Shown piece by piece: positions 37,001-49,960 of a stretch of 64,000 bases of DNA (positions are counted from its first letter, which is position 1; each line of letters opens with the position of its first letter). The translations under genes were made by a program, and so were the position numbers. The notes under the pieces were generated by a model. It saw only the letters and a list, made by a program, of their open reading frames with translations, ran no database searches and was not told the DNA's origin. This DNA is from Karalla daura (lineage: Eukaryota > Chordata > Actinopteri > Chaetodontiformes > Leiognathidae): contig CM055188.1 of assembly GCA_029224185.1 (NCBI GenBank), positions 19,504,497 to 19,568,496 of the forward strand. The letters are read 5' to 3'.

Positions 37001-40000
37001 TGTTTGTTAGTTCTTACAAATAAACAAAAAAGCACAGGAAGTGGTTTTCAAACGTTGCTGAAGCAATTTTGACTTTGAATGCACCCTCTTCAGTCTGCGA
37101 CACAAAGTGAGTGTTTACTATTTGCAGACTGAGGCAGGAATCGAAACTAAACTAATGAAGCGTCCGAGGTGTAGGGTTTCTTGAACTGCTTTTATGACTG
37201 CCAAAAACTCAGGAACCGAGACTATTGGAGAGGTAACCCCACAACTGTTTATTATGGTTTACTACGTTTTCACTCTGACACAACTCCAACTCCCAGCAGC
37301 CACCACGCCGCACTTTTTCATGACGTCATAGCCGCGCCGTACATGACAAGCTGGCTATGCAGTGTCTACTAGTTCTACACTAGTTCTAATAAATGTAAAT
37401 GTTTATGATTCATAATGTACTGTGTCACATTAAATAAATATATATGTTGTGGTTATATATATTTCTTAGAAAGAGGTTTTCTGAACCCCCTGAAGCCTTA
37501 ACCAAAAATGAACTACATTGCAATACACACTCATGTGCTCCACCATTTTGTTTGTAGTCCTAATGTGTCTGAGTCAAAAGGGAGGAGGGGAGAGAAAAAT
37601 ACCTTCCCCTTGGAATTTCCTCCTGGTTTTTGTTTATGTTACTTGTCAGAAGGTCTTGTATTAGGATCTGCTGCCTCCAAGTTAATAGCACCTTCCTAGA
37701 GCAACTTTGCGTCCCCAAGGGCCCCCAAGGGTCTATGGAGGCAGGGCTCGGAGGGTCTGTTCCAGGTCCGCTATGGGGTCTGCAGACTGAGTTTCAGGCC
37801 ATTTGGTGTATTTTTGAGACCGTGGCAAGTCCTCAAAGGTGGGAAATGGCGAACGTTCAAAGCCCCGCCCTTTGAAAAGTATGGCTCCAATCAGGACCAA
37901 ACCAACACATATCATCTTGTCCAGGGGCCCCCTACAACATACTAAAATGTCAGATTCACAGCACCTTTAGAAAGAGATCTCCTCCAGATTGGCCTTCAGA
38001 ATCTGATGGTCTAGTTTGCTATAGCTTTTAGACCCTCTCATTGTTCAATCAGGGACTCCACCTCAACACTTTGAGCTAAATGGCTGAAATTTTACTATGT
38101 TCAATAGTAGGTCAAGAGCATCCATCGTGCTGAGTTTCAGGCTCCTACTACCTCAGAAAGTGTCTGAGAGGGCCATACACAATTGAAGGACATGCCAAGG
38201 GTGACATGACAGCACCCCTCCAGCAGATGGCGCTCCATGTGACTGCCCATAACACTTATGGCAAGAACCAGCCCTCCATAGATTTTTTGAGCGATGAGGA
38301 TGACATTTTAGAATGTTTATGGGGAGGTCAGAAGCAACACCGTTCAAGCAGGCCCCAAAATCTATAATAAGCTTCCAAGGTTCCTGACCACAATTTCTTC
38401 TTCTCATCAATCTTTCAATCTTCTCATCAGAGCTCAGAGATTCTCATATACCAAGTCAATATTCAAAGAAATATGTATAAACATGACATATTTCTGTCTC
38501 TCTCTGTCTGTCTCTCTCTGTGAGACGGAGAGCGACCAAATAATAATAATAATAATAATCATAATCAATAATTTAATCCAGTCACTGCTGACAATGTGGA
38601 TTGCACACAATTCTCTATTTGCATATTTCACTTTCAGTAGCTGCAATTAATTCGGTGACTTTTGTAGGTCTCATGGCATAGACTTTAGATGATAAAAAAT
38701 CAAATAAAAATAATGTTTAGAAATTCCATTACAGTTTGAAAATTAAATGCATTTTAATTGACGTTTACTTTACAATAATTTAAAGTCTGTATACATTTTT
38801 TTGGGGAAACCCTGACTAGACTACCTGAAGCAACGCCGTCCTTTCGTTTCCATGGTAACACGCCGCACACGTGAGGGGGGCGGGTCCTAAGTAAATGTAA
38901 ACAGTCTGTTGAAATCCAATTTATCCACTGTTATCATTGTTGTTTTAGTATAAATTCACATTATTTACGTAGTTATTTAGCCAGGTATCTCACATTTTGG
39001 CCTTGTTTAACGTGTCAGTGGATATATTCTCGGGACAAAGTGTACAAACAGTGAGAAAATAGTGAGAAAAACACTTCCGGACAGAGGATACTCGGTTCTT
39101 CAATGAGACAGTAGTAAGCGGCGTCATGCTTCGCGTGACCGGGTTATTATGGGAGTGAATGGACGGCTGGAGCCTCTGCTCTCAGCGTCCCGTCCTGCCG
39201 AGCCGGGGTCTGCATGAGAGTCAATGCAGAACTCGCAGCGTCAAATCCGGACGCGGATTTCTACCCTCCGCGGTTCTATTTGACGTTTAGGGGCTTTGGC
39301 TGGAGCCTCTGCTCTCAGCGTCCCGTCCTGCCGAGCCGGGGTCTGCATGAGAGTCAATGCAGAACTCGCAGCGTCAAATCCGGACGCGGATTTCTACCCT
39401 CCGCGGTTCTATTTGACGTTTAGGGGCTTTGGCTGGAGCCTCTGCTCTCAGCGTCCCGTCAAATAGTCGGTATTTGACGCGTTGGGATGAGAACGGGTTG
39501 GGTACCTACAATTATGTGGCAAAGCTTGATAATTTAATTCACTTTTATTTTTGCGTTTCTCTCATTTCCTCTTTTCTATTTACATGGGGCTTTTAGGATG
39601 TTTTATTTAACCAGTGAAAAAATCCGAAACCACATAAATTTGAGGGGAAAAAAAGGTGATAATTATTAAATGGTGTTGTGATGATTTTGATGATGATTTT
39701 TAGATGCTTAGAAACTTTTGAAACATCTTTTTTTTTTTAATTGGGTCTAGGTCTTTTCTTAACTATCCATTCATCATTGTAATTGGTTTGTTCCTGCTAA
39801 TATGGTCTGCTGGTATCTGCAGCTCACGTGGAGAAAAAGCAGGAAATAAACCCTGGATATGTCACCAGTCCATTACACACACCATCCACTCCCACACTCA
39901 TATCTTAGACTTGGGCAATTGAGAGTCACCAGTTACCCTAAACATGCATGTTTTTGGACTGTGAGAGTAAACCAGCAAAGCCAGAGAGACACCGCTCGTA

Positions 40001-43000
40001 CTGTGGGAGAACATGCTAATTCCAACTCACCCACAACTCACGCAGCTGCCATGTCATCTTTTTATTAAATTGACTTTTTGATGCTTTTTCCATCTGTTTT
40101 TGTGGTCATTCTTTTCAGACACATTCTGTGCCACATTCTGTTTAATGATGAGAGGAATGAAATGCAATAAAATAAAACGTAAAAAAAAAACACTGAAGCA
40201 GACAGACCAAAGTTATGTAGAGTAGTGAATGCTAGCAGGCCTCTGTTACCTGTGGATACCTTTTTTTACTGCTGTGAACTCAATTAGATTTGCAAGATAA
40301 GTCAACAATAATAAGATGGGCAATGTCTGCCTGTTATATTTCTTGTAATCTGTAGCTGATTAAGCAAAGTCATCTATGAAACCATCACAAGTTTGTCGAG
40401 ACCTTCAGTCTTATCAGATATTGGTCATTCTAGGGCAGTCGAAATACTCCAGAAGTTGCTGCTTTCTTTCTGGGAAAATGTGTTGAAGTCATGTGTTACT
40501 CCCCTTTTTCTTGTAGCACATGACTCAGTATTCACTGGAAAGTTGAAGAATCAGTGACCTGTCTGATACACTGCAGCAGTGAGTCCTTCTCAAGGGTTGG
40601 GCTGAGAAATGTTAAAACAAACATTCCTGTTCGGAGACCAAACTTCTGATACCAGTTTCCCAAAATTGTTGTGGGCTAATTATCAGTCATTTCCCAGACT
40701 GTTACTGAAGCGACTCCACAACCTGTATCCCTCACTTTTCCTTTGCACACCCCCTGTAGTTCAAAAATAACATTTCTCTGAATGTGTTTCAACACAGTTT
40801 CTGCTCAATTGACAGCCCACACAGTGCTGCAATCCTTACCAGTCTAGGAGTCATGATGCAACGGTATTCTACATGTTTCATAGTGATCATCATCAGACGT
40901 GAGAGGAAGTGGGCCATCGCACAGTGCATATGTTTTTGTTTAATGACAGTGAGGGACAGTGAGTGAATATGCCAACTTTTGTGGTTTTCACTCTAAAGGC
41001 AAATAGAAGACGCATAAAGATATTCAGATTCAGTCAAAATCATTCAACTATGCAAAGACTAACTTTAATATGACTCTCTTAATGAACCTATAATAATGCA
41101 AACATTATATCACTCAACATTTTGTAACTGTAACAACTTCGCTTTTTAATATTGTTTTAATATATGTTAATATGTGGTAGTATCTTGGGCCAAAATCTTT
41201 TGCTCACAGCAAAACGGTTGCTGTGTGGAGTTTTCATGTTTTTCCCATGTGTGCACATGGGTTTTCTCTAAGTACTCTAGTTTCCTCTCACAGTCCAAAA
41301 ACATGTATTAAAGTAGACTGGTGAGTCGACATTGCCCCTAACGATGGGAGTGAGCCCTGTGATGGACTGCTGACCTGTCCAGAGTGTATTAGCCTTCACC
41401 TCATATGAGCTGGAGCACCAGACACCCCTGTGTACAAATGAATGGCAGTACCATAGGATGAGATGATGGAAGCATGTATATTTTTGTACATAATATAATG
41501 TTTACATTTATAAAATCAACACAAATGGTGGCCTGACCTATCACAGACAAAATTTACGTTTTACAAAAAAAAGATGTTTAGGATAATTTCAGTCTAATCT
41601 TTCTGAATTCAGTCTTTCTTTTATCCCTGTAAAACTCTAGTTTGTGGTCATGTTTAACACCTGGTTGCATGTCTCTGGTCTTATCAGGACATAGTCTCTG
41701 CACTAGAGGATCGTCTGAGGCCGCTGGTCCAAGCTGAGCTCTCAGTGCTGGTGGATGTTCTTCATCGTCCTGAGCTCCTCTTCCCAGAAAACACAGAGGC
41801 TCGGAAGAAATGTGAAAGTGGAGGATTCATATCCAAGTAAGTCGGATTCTTCAACCACATATGTATCTCTGTACCTTATAGATCAACTGTATTCGTTGTG
41901 GTGTTGTTCTAAAACATCTAAACCTCTACAGGGGAAAAAATCAGTGGAGTGAAGATCTCTTGAAAACGGCAGGAGTTGATTCAAGCAGGACATCATTGTT
42001 ATGCTCTGGCTCATTAGTGGTCAACTAAATATGACTTTCAGATTGTTATCTGTTATGTTTCCTGTGAACAACAATTGTAGGCCAGTGAGGCGATGTGAAG
42101 CTGCTCATTGTTCATGAAAACTTAACAAGAAGATTACGTTGTGATTTTTGCAGATGTTGTGTCCTCGGTGGTGCTGTAGGTGGTGGGAGCACAGTGGGAT
42201 TCATCTCTCCATTTGTATGTCCTCACTTTTCTTTTTCCTCCCCTGAACAGATTGATCAAACACACCAAACAGTTGCTGGAGGAGAATGAGGAGCGCCTCT
42301 GCATCAAAGTGCTGCAGACACTGAGGGAAATGATGACAAAAGACCGGGGCTATGGGGAGAAGGTATGTGCCTCCTGTGTTCCTGTTTCTCATCATCAGAT
42401 TGTAGTTGTGCCCAAGTTTCACCCACACAGGAGATAAAACACTTCACTTGACATCTCAGGATAAAGTGTCCCTGTCCCCCCTGCAACAGACTAACTGGAA
42501 CACAGAAGATCAAAAAGGGATAAAATAAAAGAAGAGTTTGAGCTCTGCTTGGTTGCCTCTGGAGTCAGTGAAACACACCACAAAGAGAGAAAAAAATCCA
42601 TACGTGCCTGTGCTGTGTCCGTCATGAAGTTTTGTGTTGGGAATCACTGCAGTCAGGGCAATTTAAGGATATTCTCATATCAGTAAACGGTAACAAAATC
42701 ACAAAGAAATGCCTAAATTGCTTTCTACCTAGAGATCAAAGCAAGTAAGCCCAAGTGGTTGAAGTAATAAAATGCAACAGAATCAACATTATTCACAACA
42801 TGCATGCCTTGACTCTCTCTGCCCATTACTAATTACTCACCGGCTTCTAATGACCTTTGCACTAATCGGGAATTGATTGATTTGACCTTGTCAGGCTGTT
42901 TCCATAATGGCAGTAAGTGTTAATTGGGTGAAACCATAGGCAATATATAAATACAGATTTCACATGTTCACATCCTCGCATTGTACAAAAGCAAAGCATA

Positions 43001-46000
43001 GATCTGCGTACTGCTGCGGTGTTGACATCATTTGGCACTATGGTAAAACCTCAAAGACTCACCGATTTTCTATGATGACATCACAAATAATTACAATTAT
43101 CACACAAAATGTTTGGGTCCTCTCAAAACCATTAGGAAAACAAAAAAGTAATTTCCAAGTTGTGCTTACAGTATTCCCAGGACTGTTCAGTAACATCCTT
43201 TACAATATGTAGATCAGTTTCTCTGATCCACCTCTCAGTCTTCACTGAGGTTTTTCCACTTTTGATTCAGCTTGTTTTGACGTTTGGAGAGCAGTCACAT
43301 CATCTGTGTTGTTAAAAGTAACGTACAACCAGTGAATCTCCCTGTGACCATGTGAATAAATCAGTTCCTTTGATTTTGTTTCATTGTAAACTCTCGCAAC
43401 ACAGCTGCACATGGTTAGTTAAACCAGGCTTTAACTGTTATAACCAAATGTGACTGTGAAAAAGACATATACAGGCCTGTCCTGGCTGGCATGGATCTCC
43501 ATGTAGACAACATGTTTGTGTTGCAGCTTCAGTGAGAGGAGACATCCAATGGAGACGTCTGCTTTAGCTAGTTTTTGTCATGAAACGTGAGAAAAGGTAT
43601 GCTGTGTTTACACAGATGTACCTCCACTTCATGTTGACTTAAAAGTATTAGAGATTAATATAATGTGATTTTTTTTTAAATTCTCAATAATTGTGTATTT
43701 TTTTAACTGTTAAATCACACGGCCGAATGTGTTCTAGTTTTCCGCTTTAATGCGCTCCACTTAACCTGTCCTCACTAACTGGACCTGCTGTCAGTGCATT
43801 TATAACCACCTCCACATCTTCTCACTTGTTAGCAAGCTTTACTAGACCTCACTAATCTGGCTCTACTAACTCTGCCCCCTATACTTCTTCTCTTGCAGCT
43901 GATTGCCTTTGATGATGAAATGGATGTGGCTGAGGTTGATCATTTTACTTACTACTGTGATGTACATTCAATTTGTCTCCCACTAACAACATAGACATGC
44001 TTTGTGCTTCAAGTAGGCTATCTAGCATCACATTCTCATCTGTGGCTCTTGTTGGTAGCTTAGTCCATCCTTTGCTGTTTTGTGCCTGTAGAGTCGCTCC
44101 TGGTCTCCATGTTAAGATGTAGTTCACCGCTGGCATGTGTAACTCACATTATGCAAAATGCTTGTCTGTTGTGCCTTCAATTGCGTGTTTTATTACATGC
44201 TGGATTGGAGGTTGCTCCTTAAGAGATTGATTTGTTGTAATTCATCTTAGTTCGTAACATCTCTGCAGTTGATCTCATACGCCAGCAAAGATGTGATTTC
44301 TGTGGATGGACAGTCTTGTTTTTTTTTCTTTTCTTAAATCTAAACTTTGTTGGATCTCTGTCTTCATCTGCACATTATTTTTAAGGAGCATTTCCTGTCA
44401 GGCATATAAATGCCAATCTTGGGTCCATTATCTTGGTAATTAGTGTTATTATTGTCATAATCAGAATCGACTTTACTGTCATGGTACCGGGTACAAAATT
44501 AAGAAAATCACTCTTATATACAAATATAAATAAGAAAATAAAGAAATAAAAAATCGAGGTTGTAAAAAATCAAAAGTAGTCATGCAAATGAGCAGTCACA
44601 CACTGTTTATAGTCTATATGTGTGGGATTATTCTTTCATCCTATTTCATGATGTTCAACATACTGTACACAGCATGTTGGATTGCTATTCAAGGGCTTAC
44701 TTGATTCCTCTGTGACCTGAGAAAGAGTCAGAAAAATACCGAAAAATAGAGGGATCGTCCAAGAAAACAATACTGCAATACATTGATAAGAATTAACATT
44801 TAATTTTGATGTGGTGCACTGGTTTTATCTATCAGACGTTTTTGTTTTTCAGTCACCTAATCCACCTGCCACATGGGCCTTTTATGATGGTGGTGAGAGT
44901 GTATAATCTATGAGCCCTTTTCTATCATGCAAGAGCAGGCTTGAGTGTATACGGTATACAGCTGGGGATTAGCTGTCATACTGACACTTCACACAGTATG
45001 TCAGCGGTCATGACCTGTGGCATTTAGGAAGTGGATGAAGCAGGTTTCTTGTAGAGAGGAGAGAAGAGGCCGTATCTCACATGTGCTGACCACAGCTGTA
45101 AGCGTGATACTTCAAAAGGACCAAAACAACGATTTGTAACCTATTCGTAGTCCCTAATAGGTCCTAATTGTTTTTATCATTTTTCTCTTTCCGTTAGGGA
45201 TGAAAACATCCAGCAAAAACAACAGCTGTGAAAATAAGAATATTTTCAACAATTTTTTCTGCTCAAATCTTTTCATCAACCTAAGTTCTGATCAAAACTA
45301 CCAAATATTAATTGTTTTTTTAGGATTTTAATATTTTAAATGACATTTGATAAAGGGTGTTTTGTGTTTTTTGAAAACAGAAAACAATAAAAAGTGATCT
45401 TCACAACAATTACAATAGAACAGAAAAAGGCCTTTGACCTCTTTCCTTCAGCGGGAGACACCAAATTACCAGAAAATGTAATTACTATATACACTGCTAT
45501 GGATGTGCTATCAAAAATCATAGTTCTGATGAATGAATGTCAATGGGGAAAAAAATGTCCATTGACATAAATTAGAATGTAAAACGTTGTCTGGTACTGC
45601 TCAAAAACTAGTAATGCATCAAAATCTTTATTTTTTTTGTTAAATATATCTATTTTTTTAATATCCAAGATGGTGATAAGATGGAGATAACTGGTAAAGA
45701 AATCTTCAGTCTCAGCCTTTATTAAATTGGCATTTAAAATATGAAAATCCTAAAAAATAGTTAGTGGGTAGTTTTGATCAGGACCGAGATTGATGAGAAT
45801 ATGTTTGTTGAAGTCTGTTTGAAGTCTGTGTGTGCTTACATTTAGTTACAGTTTAAATTGTTATTGTACTACCTTTATTTTGTCTTCTGTCTGTTTCTTT
45901 CTTGGTGTTTATTTTTCTGTCTTTAAGTAGTTGTTATTGGAGTGACTTTGTCGCATCAAGTCTATTAAGATTTGATTTGTAGCATGTATTAGACATGTGT

Positions 46001-46575
46001 CTGTGTGTTGGCTTTATGTTAAGTATCAAACTTGTTCTCATTCTTGAAATATTCCGGGAAAAGTTGTTAAATGGACCTTAAGTTTCTCTTTCTATCTCGC
46101 ATCCTGTGTGGTCCAACTCTAAAGGTGCTGATGATACAGATTATCAGAGCAGGAGAATCTGTGCGTGCATGAAAATAACACTGGTCACTCAATCAAGTCT
46201 GTGGTGAGAGCAGAGGAAGTGAACAATGATGATTGTTGTGGAATTGGGGAAATTGTCAGAAAGGGTCTTTCCAGGGTTGCCAGGAAGCAACATGCTCTCA
46301 GTTTCTCTGTTATGTCTCTGTCTTGTTTTCCCTCCTTCCCTCCCTCCTTGTGCATGCAGCTTGGTACTGTAGCAATGGAAATCCCCAGCTTCCACAAAAA
46401 CTGGGCTGTTCTCATAGACCAGTGCTTTGTTCCATCAGCTCCTCCCAAATGCATCTAAAGAATGTACACATCCACCCTCACCCCCGCAGCACATGCTGGG
46501 TGTCACTCATTCTCACACACACTCATACTGACATCAGGCTACAGTGCTGTGACTGTTGTCTGGCAGTGTGCATCT

Positions 46576-46611
<36 letters not shown>

Positions 46612-46887
46612 GGATCCCATTCACATGGAAGAGAGACAGGCCAAAACCCCAACTTCCTCCCAGCAGCAGCAAGCTAAACTGCCATGCTAGCTGTTATGTA
46701 ACCCCAATGTTTAGCCTGCTTCTGCTCTCTGACCTGCCATAACACACCCCAATACCCACACAGCGGTCTTTAGGAAGGAGCGCAGCTGTCGGCTTTGCTG
46801 CTGTTTGACAGACCCCATCATACTTCTAGTTGCTGCATGCTCAGTTTGTGGGCTGGATCATGTGTGTGCTTGTGTGTGTTAGTGTGA

Positions 46888-46924
<37 letters not shown>

Positions 46925-49897
46925 TAGGGAGGGTGATGAGAGCAGGATAAAGCAGAGCGATGGCTCACCCTTTAGAAGAGGTTATCTCACACTTCCAGAA
47001 ATAGAAACGTGATAAAAAGGCGTGCCGGGGGAAAACAACACATGACCAGCCTGCCACCCTCATTGTCGGGCCTGATCTTATCATTCACTGTGTGTGCTTG
47101 TATTTCCTTCACGTGCGTGTGTATGTCTTTGTTTGTGAGACTGCGAAAGGTTTGAGGGGTCGGAGAGAGATGTTGTCCCTGTCTTACTCTCGTGATGTAA
47201 CGAGGGTTGCAGAGGATGGTGCTCTGTATTCAACTCATACATGTATTTAGGCTTATATAAGGGTTGATTTAATGCAAGTGTGCATGTCTGTATGTGTGCG
47301 TGTGTGTGTTTATATTTCTCATATTTGTGTAACAGACAGAGATAATCTTTTTTGTCTCGAGATGGCCATTTCCCTTTTCTCCCTAGCCATTTTTCTGACC
47401 ACTTCTCTACTGATACTTTCTCTACTTGATATTACTGTTTTGTCTATTTCACTTTCACTTTGTCTGACATGCAGTAACTCTTCCAGGCTGCCTCAGATAA
47501 ACTCTGCCTGTCCTGATTTATCCTCCAGACTGCTACTGTGGGTGAAGTCAGGGGAGTCTGTGCAGTCGTTTTTGTCTTGGTCAATAGGGGGAGCTGTAGA
47601 CATTCCTCAGCCGCACACATCACTGTCCCAGTTTCCGTAACTTAATGCTGCACGATTTTTGGGCTCCAGCCAGCTCTCAGGAAGCAGTTACATAAGAGCC
47701 AGCAATTTTCTTTCCTTTTTTTCTTCTCTCCATTTTCCTGGAATTTTAAACTCTTCACTGATGTGTGACCTTCAGTGGTAATTGGCAATAAAACTGCTGC
47801 AGAGATGTCCTCCAGGAGATAGTAGCAGTGGTGCACCTCTGTCTAGGCAGCCCAGGGTAGACAAGAGGACCATGGGAAAGTTAGGCAGTGACTCTGGGTG
47901 AGTGTGCACTATAGACAACACACCACCTGTTAACTATTTGAGATCTGGCTCTTTCAAGCCAGTTTTAGAGAATTAGCAAAGTGCCGTTCAAAACGAAGGC
48001 CTTTCACGTGCAGATTTGTTTCTTATTCCACAGAGAGTCAATTTTCTATATGACTCCTCAGTGAGATGTTTTAAACAAGTGAGGTTTGACATGAGGGTGG
48101 TGCACCATCCCCTAGAGAATATAACAGGTTTTTGGGTCAGTGAGATCCCATAATGCTAGCACCAGTGTATCGATTGTCTTTGTCATTGTGGTTTTTTTTT
48201 GTTGTTGTTTTGTTTTGTTTTATTTTTTCAGTCTGGTGTCAGCATTATTTGTATTTTATCACAGTGTCCAAAGTGTAGTAGCTGAAATGGATGCAGAAAA
48301 CCATCACGATATCAAATATAACCTTTTGTATACAAGATATAACCTTTTATATGCTTCAGTTCAGCTTCAGTTGCAAGACTGATGCATCACCATTTTTCTG
48401 TGGAAATCATTGTGTTGACGTAAAAAGGGGCTTATTATGAGGGAAATTCCTGTCCAGTTGCACAATTAATCAGCATAAAGCACAATGACTGGCTTACAGA
48501 GGGAGACATATGGCCGAGTTAGGTGACATGTTTGTTTAGTTAGGGCTGCAAGTTTAGTTTCTCACATTGGCTGTGTGGTTTGCAAGTGTGTGTGTGTATG
48601 GGTATTTTTTTAATGCTTACTCATTTAAAAGATTGTTGCAGTCTTGCTCTTTGAATGCTTTTATGGTCTGTACACCTATCATTGAATTTATTTTTTGTAT
48701 ATAAAAATGTTAGAGAATTTAAGCTTTTCTCTTTTCTTTTAAACTTTACTTAAGACATTCTCTTTTCTTCAAGTTGCTTTATTATTCCCAGTAGTTGGAG
48801 GGTTTTTTTTATTTATTCATATTTTCCCAACTTGCAATTCTGGCTTTAGGATAAACTGACATTGTGACATGATGTTTTTTTAATCCACCAGCTTAAAATT
48901 TTGTACATTTGGGAGACAAAGTAGCTAAGAAGCATGTTTGTTTGATGTTTGATACCACCAGGTCCAAAGGGATTTTTCTCATGTCCTTAATGGTAGCTAA
49001 TCCCACACACTGTAATATTTATTGGCTCTGTTCTTACTTGTCATGAAAGGGTTTATGTAGTATTGCTTTGCTACAGAACTTCAGCAGAAAACACAAAATA
49101 TCACTGATACCTGCTATGTGCCCAAGCGTCTTTAGTGTGGTGGGTTACAGGACAAGGTTTGATGTGTTTTAATTTATCCTGTATGCAGAGTTTTAGATTT
49201 CTTGCTACAACAGATTGAATTGAATGAAATAATTTCCTACATACTGTGGGCAATCCATTAACAGCAAGATCTCACAGAGCAAGACGTTTCTTGTCTGCCT
49301 TTTCTTTGCCTCTGGCTCTTGAAGTCACACGTATTCACAATGTGCAGCTGTGCATGTGAAAGATACACATAGATGTATCAGTAAATAGTTCCCTGTAGAG
49401 ACTTAGAGTCTGTCAGGCAAAGCTTTTAGGCAAGGCGCTGCTCATAGGAGACAAAAGCAACACAACTAATTCTACATCTTCAGATTTTGACTAACATCAT
49501 CCTTTTATTTCCAATCAGCTGGCACCTCCACCCGAGCCTGAAGTCCCTGCAGAGGTGTGTTTAATGCCCATATTGCCCCACTGTCTGCAAATATGGGTCA
49601 TTGCTGATCAAAGATCATCCATCATATTAATACACTAACTTCATGGCATTGCACTCGTGTTCAGTCTTAATCTCCTGAGGAGATAAAAGTCACAATACAT
49701 CTCCATGTTGTCTCCACCACAGAGGGCCCGCTTGTGCCTCTTGCTCCCTTTGTGGAACTTGAATTATGCTACATTTTCTGCACCTCCCACTTGTCCAGTC
49801 ATCCGTTCATCCCTCTCTCCACCCTGCTTTTCCTCCATCTTTCCATCCACTTCTTATTTTTTGAGCAAAGTCCAATTTCCTGACCTTTTTTCAGTTG

Positions 49898-49960
<63 letters not shown>

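Larger units (their letters stand above)
36018..39500. mobile_element. Foldback-type nonautonomous DNA transposon, 3.48 kb
   Basis: The ends are inverted repeats starting CAACCCGTTCTCATCCCAAC, flanked by a 7-bp direct duplication GGTACCT (36011-36017 and 39501-39507). Long inverted arms run from 36018 to about 36919 and from about 38838 to 39500, each with tandem 133-bp units. The 1.9-kb middle shows no transposase-like frame, so the element must be nonautonomous. Open frames across the arms are translations of the 133-bp unit. Superfamily is unresolved: a 7-bp duplication is unlike Tc1 (TA) or hAT (8 bp), and P, Dada or MULE-like origins remain open. Confidence 0.85.
35574..41687 (+). other. 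itpr1: Intron 36 (6.1 kb) carrying a foldback transposon
   Basis: Outside the 3.5-kb mobile element (36018-39500) it is AT-rich noncoding DNA with two fish interspersed-repeat copies (about 39795-40045 reverse, 41215-41470 forward). Confidence 0.85.
43935..49518 (+). other. itpr1: Intron 39 (5.6 kb) inside the SII region
   Basis: Noncoding DNA with (TG)n tracts at 46579-46608 and 46862-46921. No further in-frame microexon or mobile element was recognised. Confidence 0.6.

Noticed and set aside
46165..46742. Overlapping plus and minus frames near 46.2-46.7 kb
   Set aside because: Contain a TG repeat, lie within intron 39, and have no splice sites joining the itpr1 frame.
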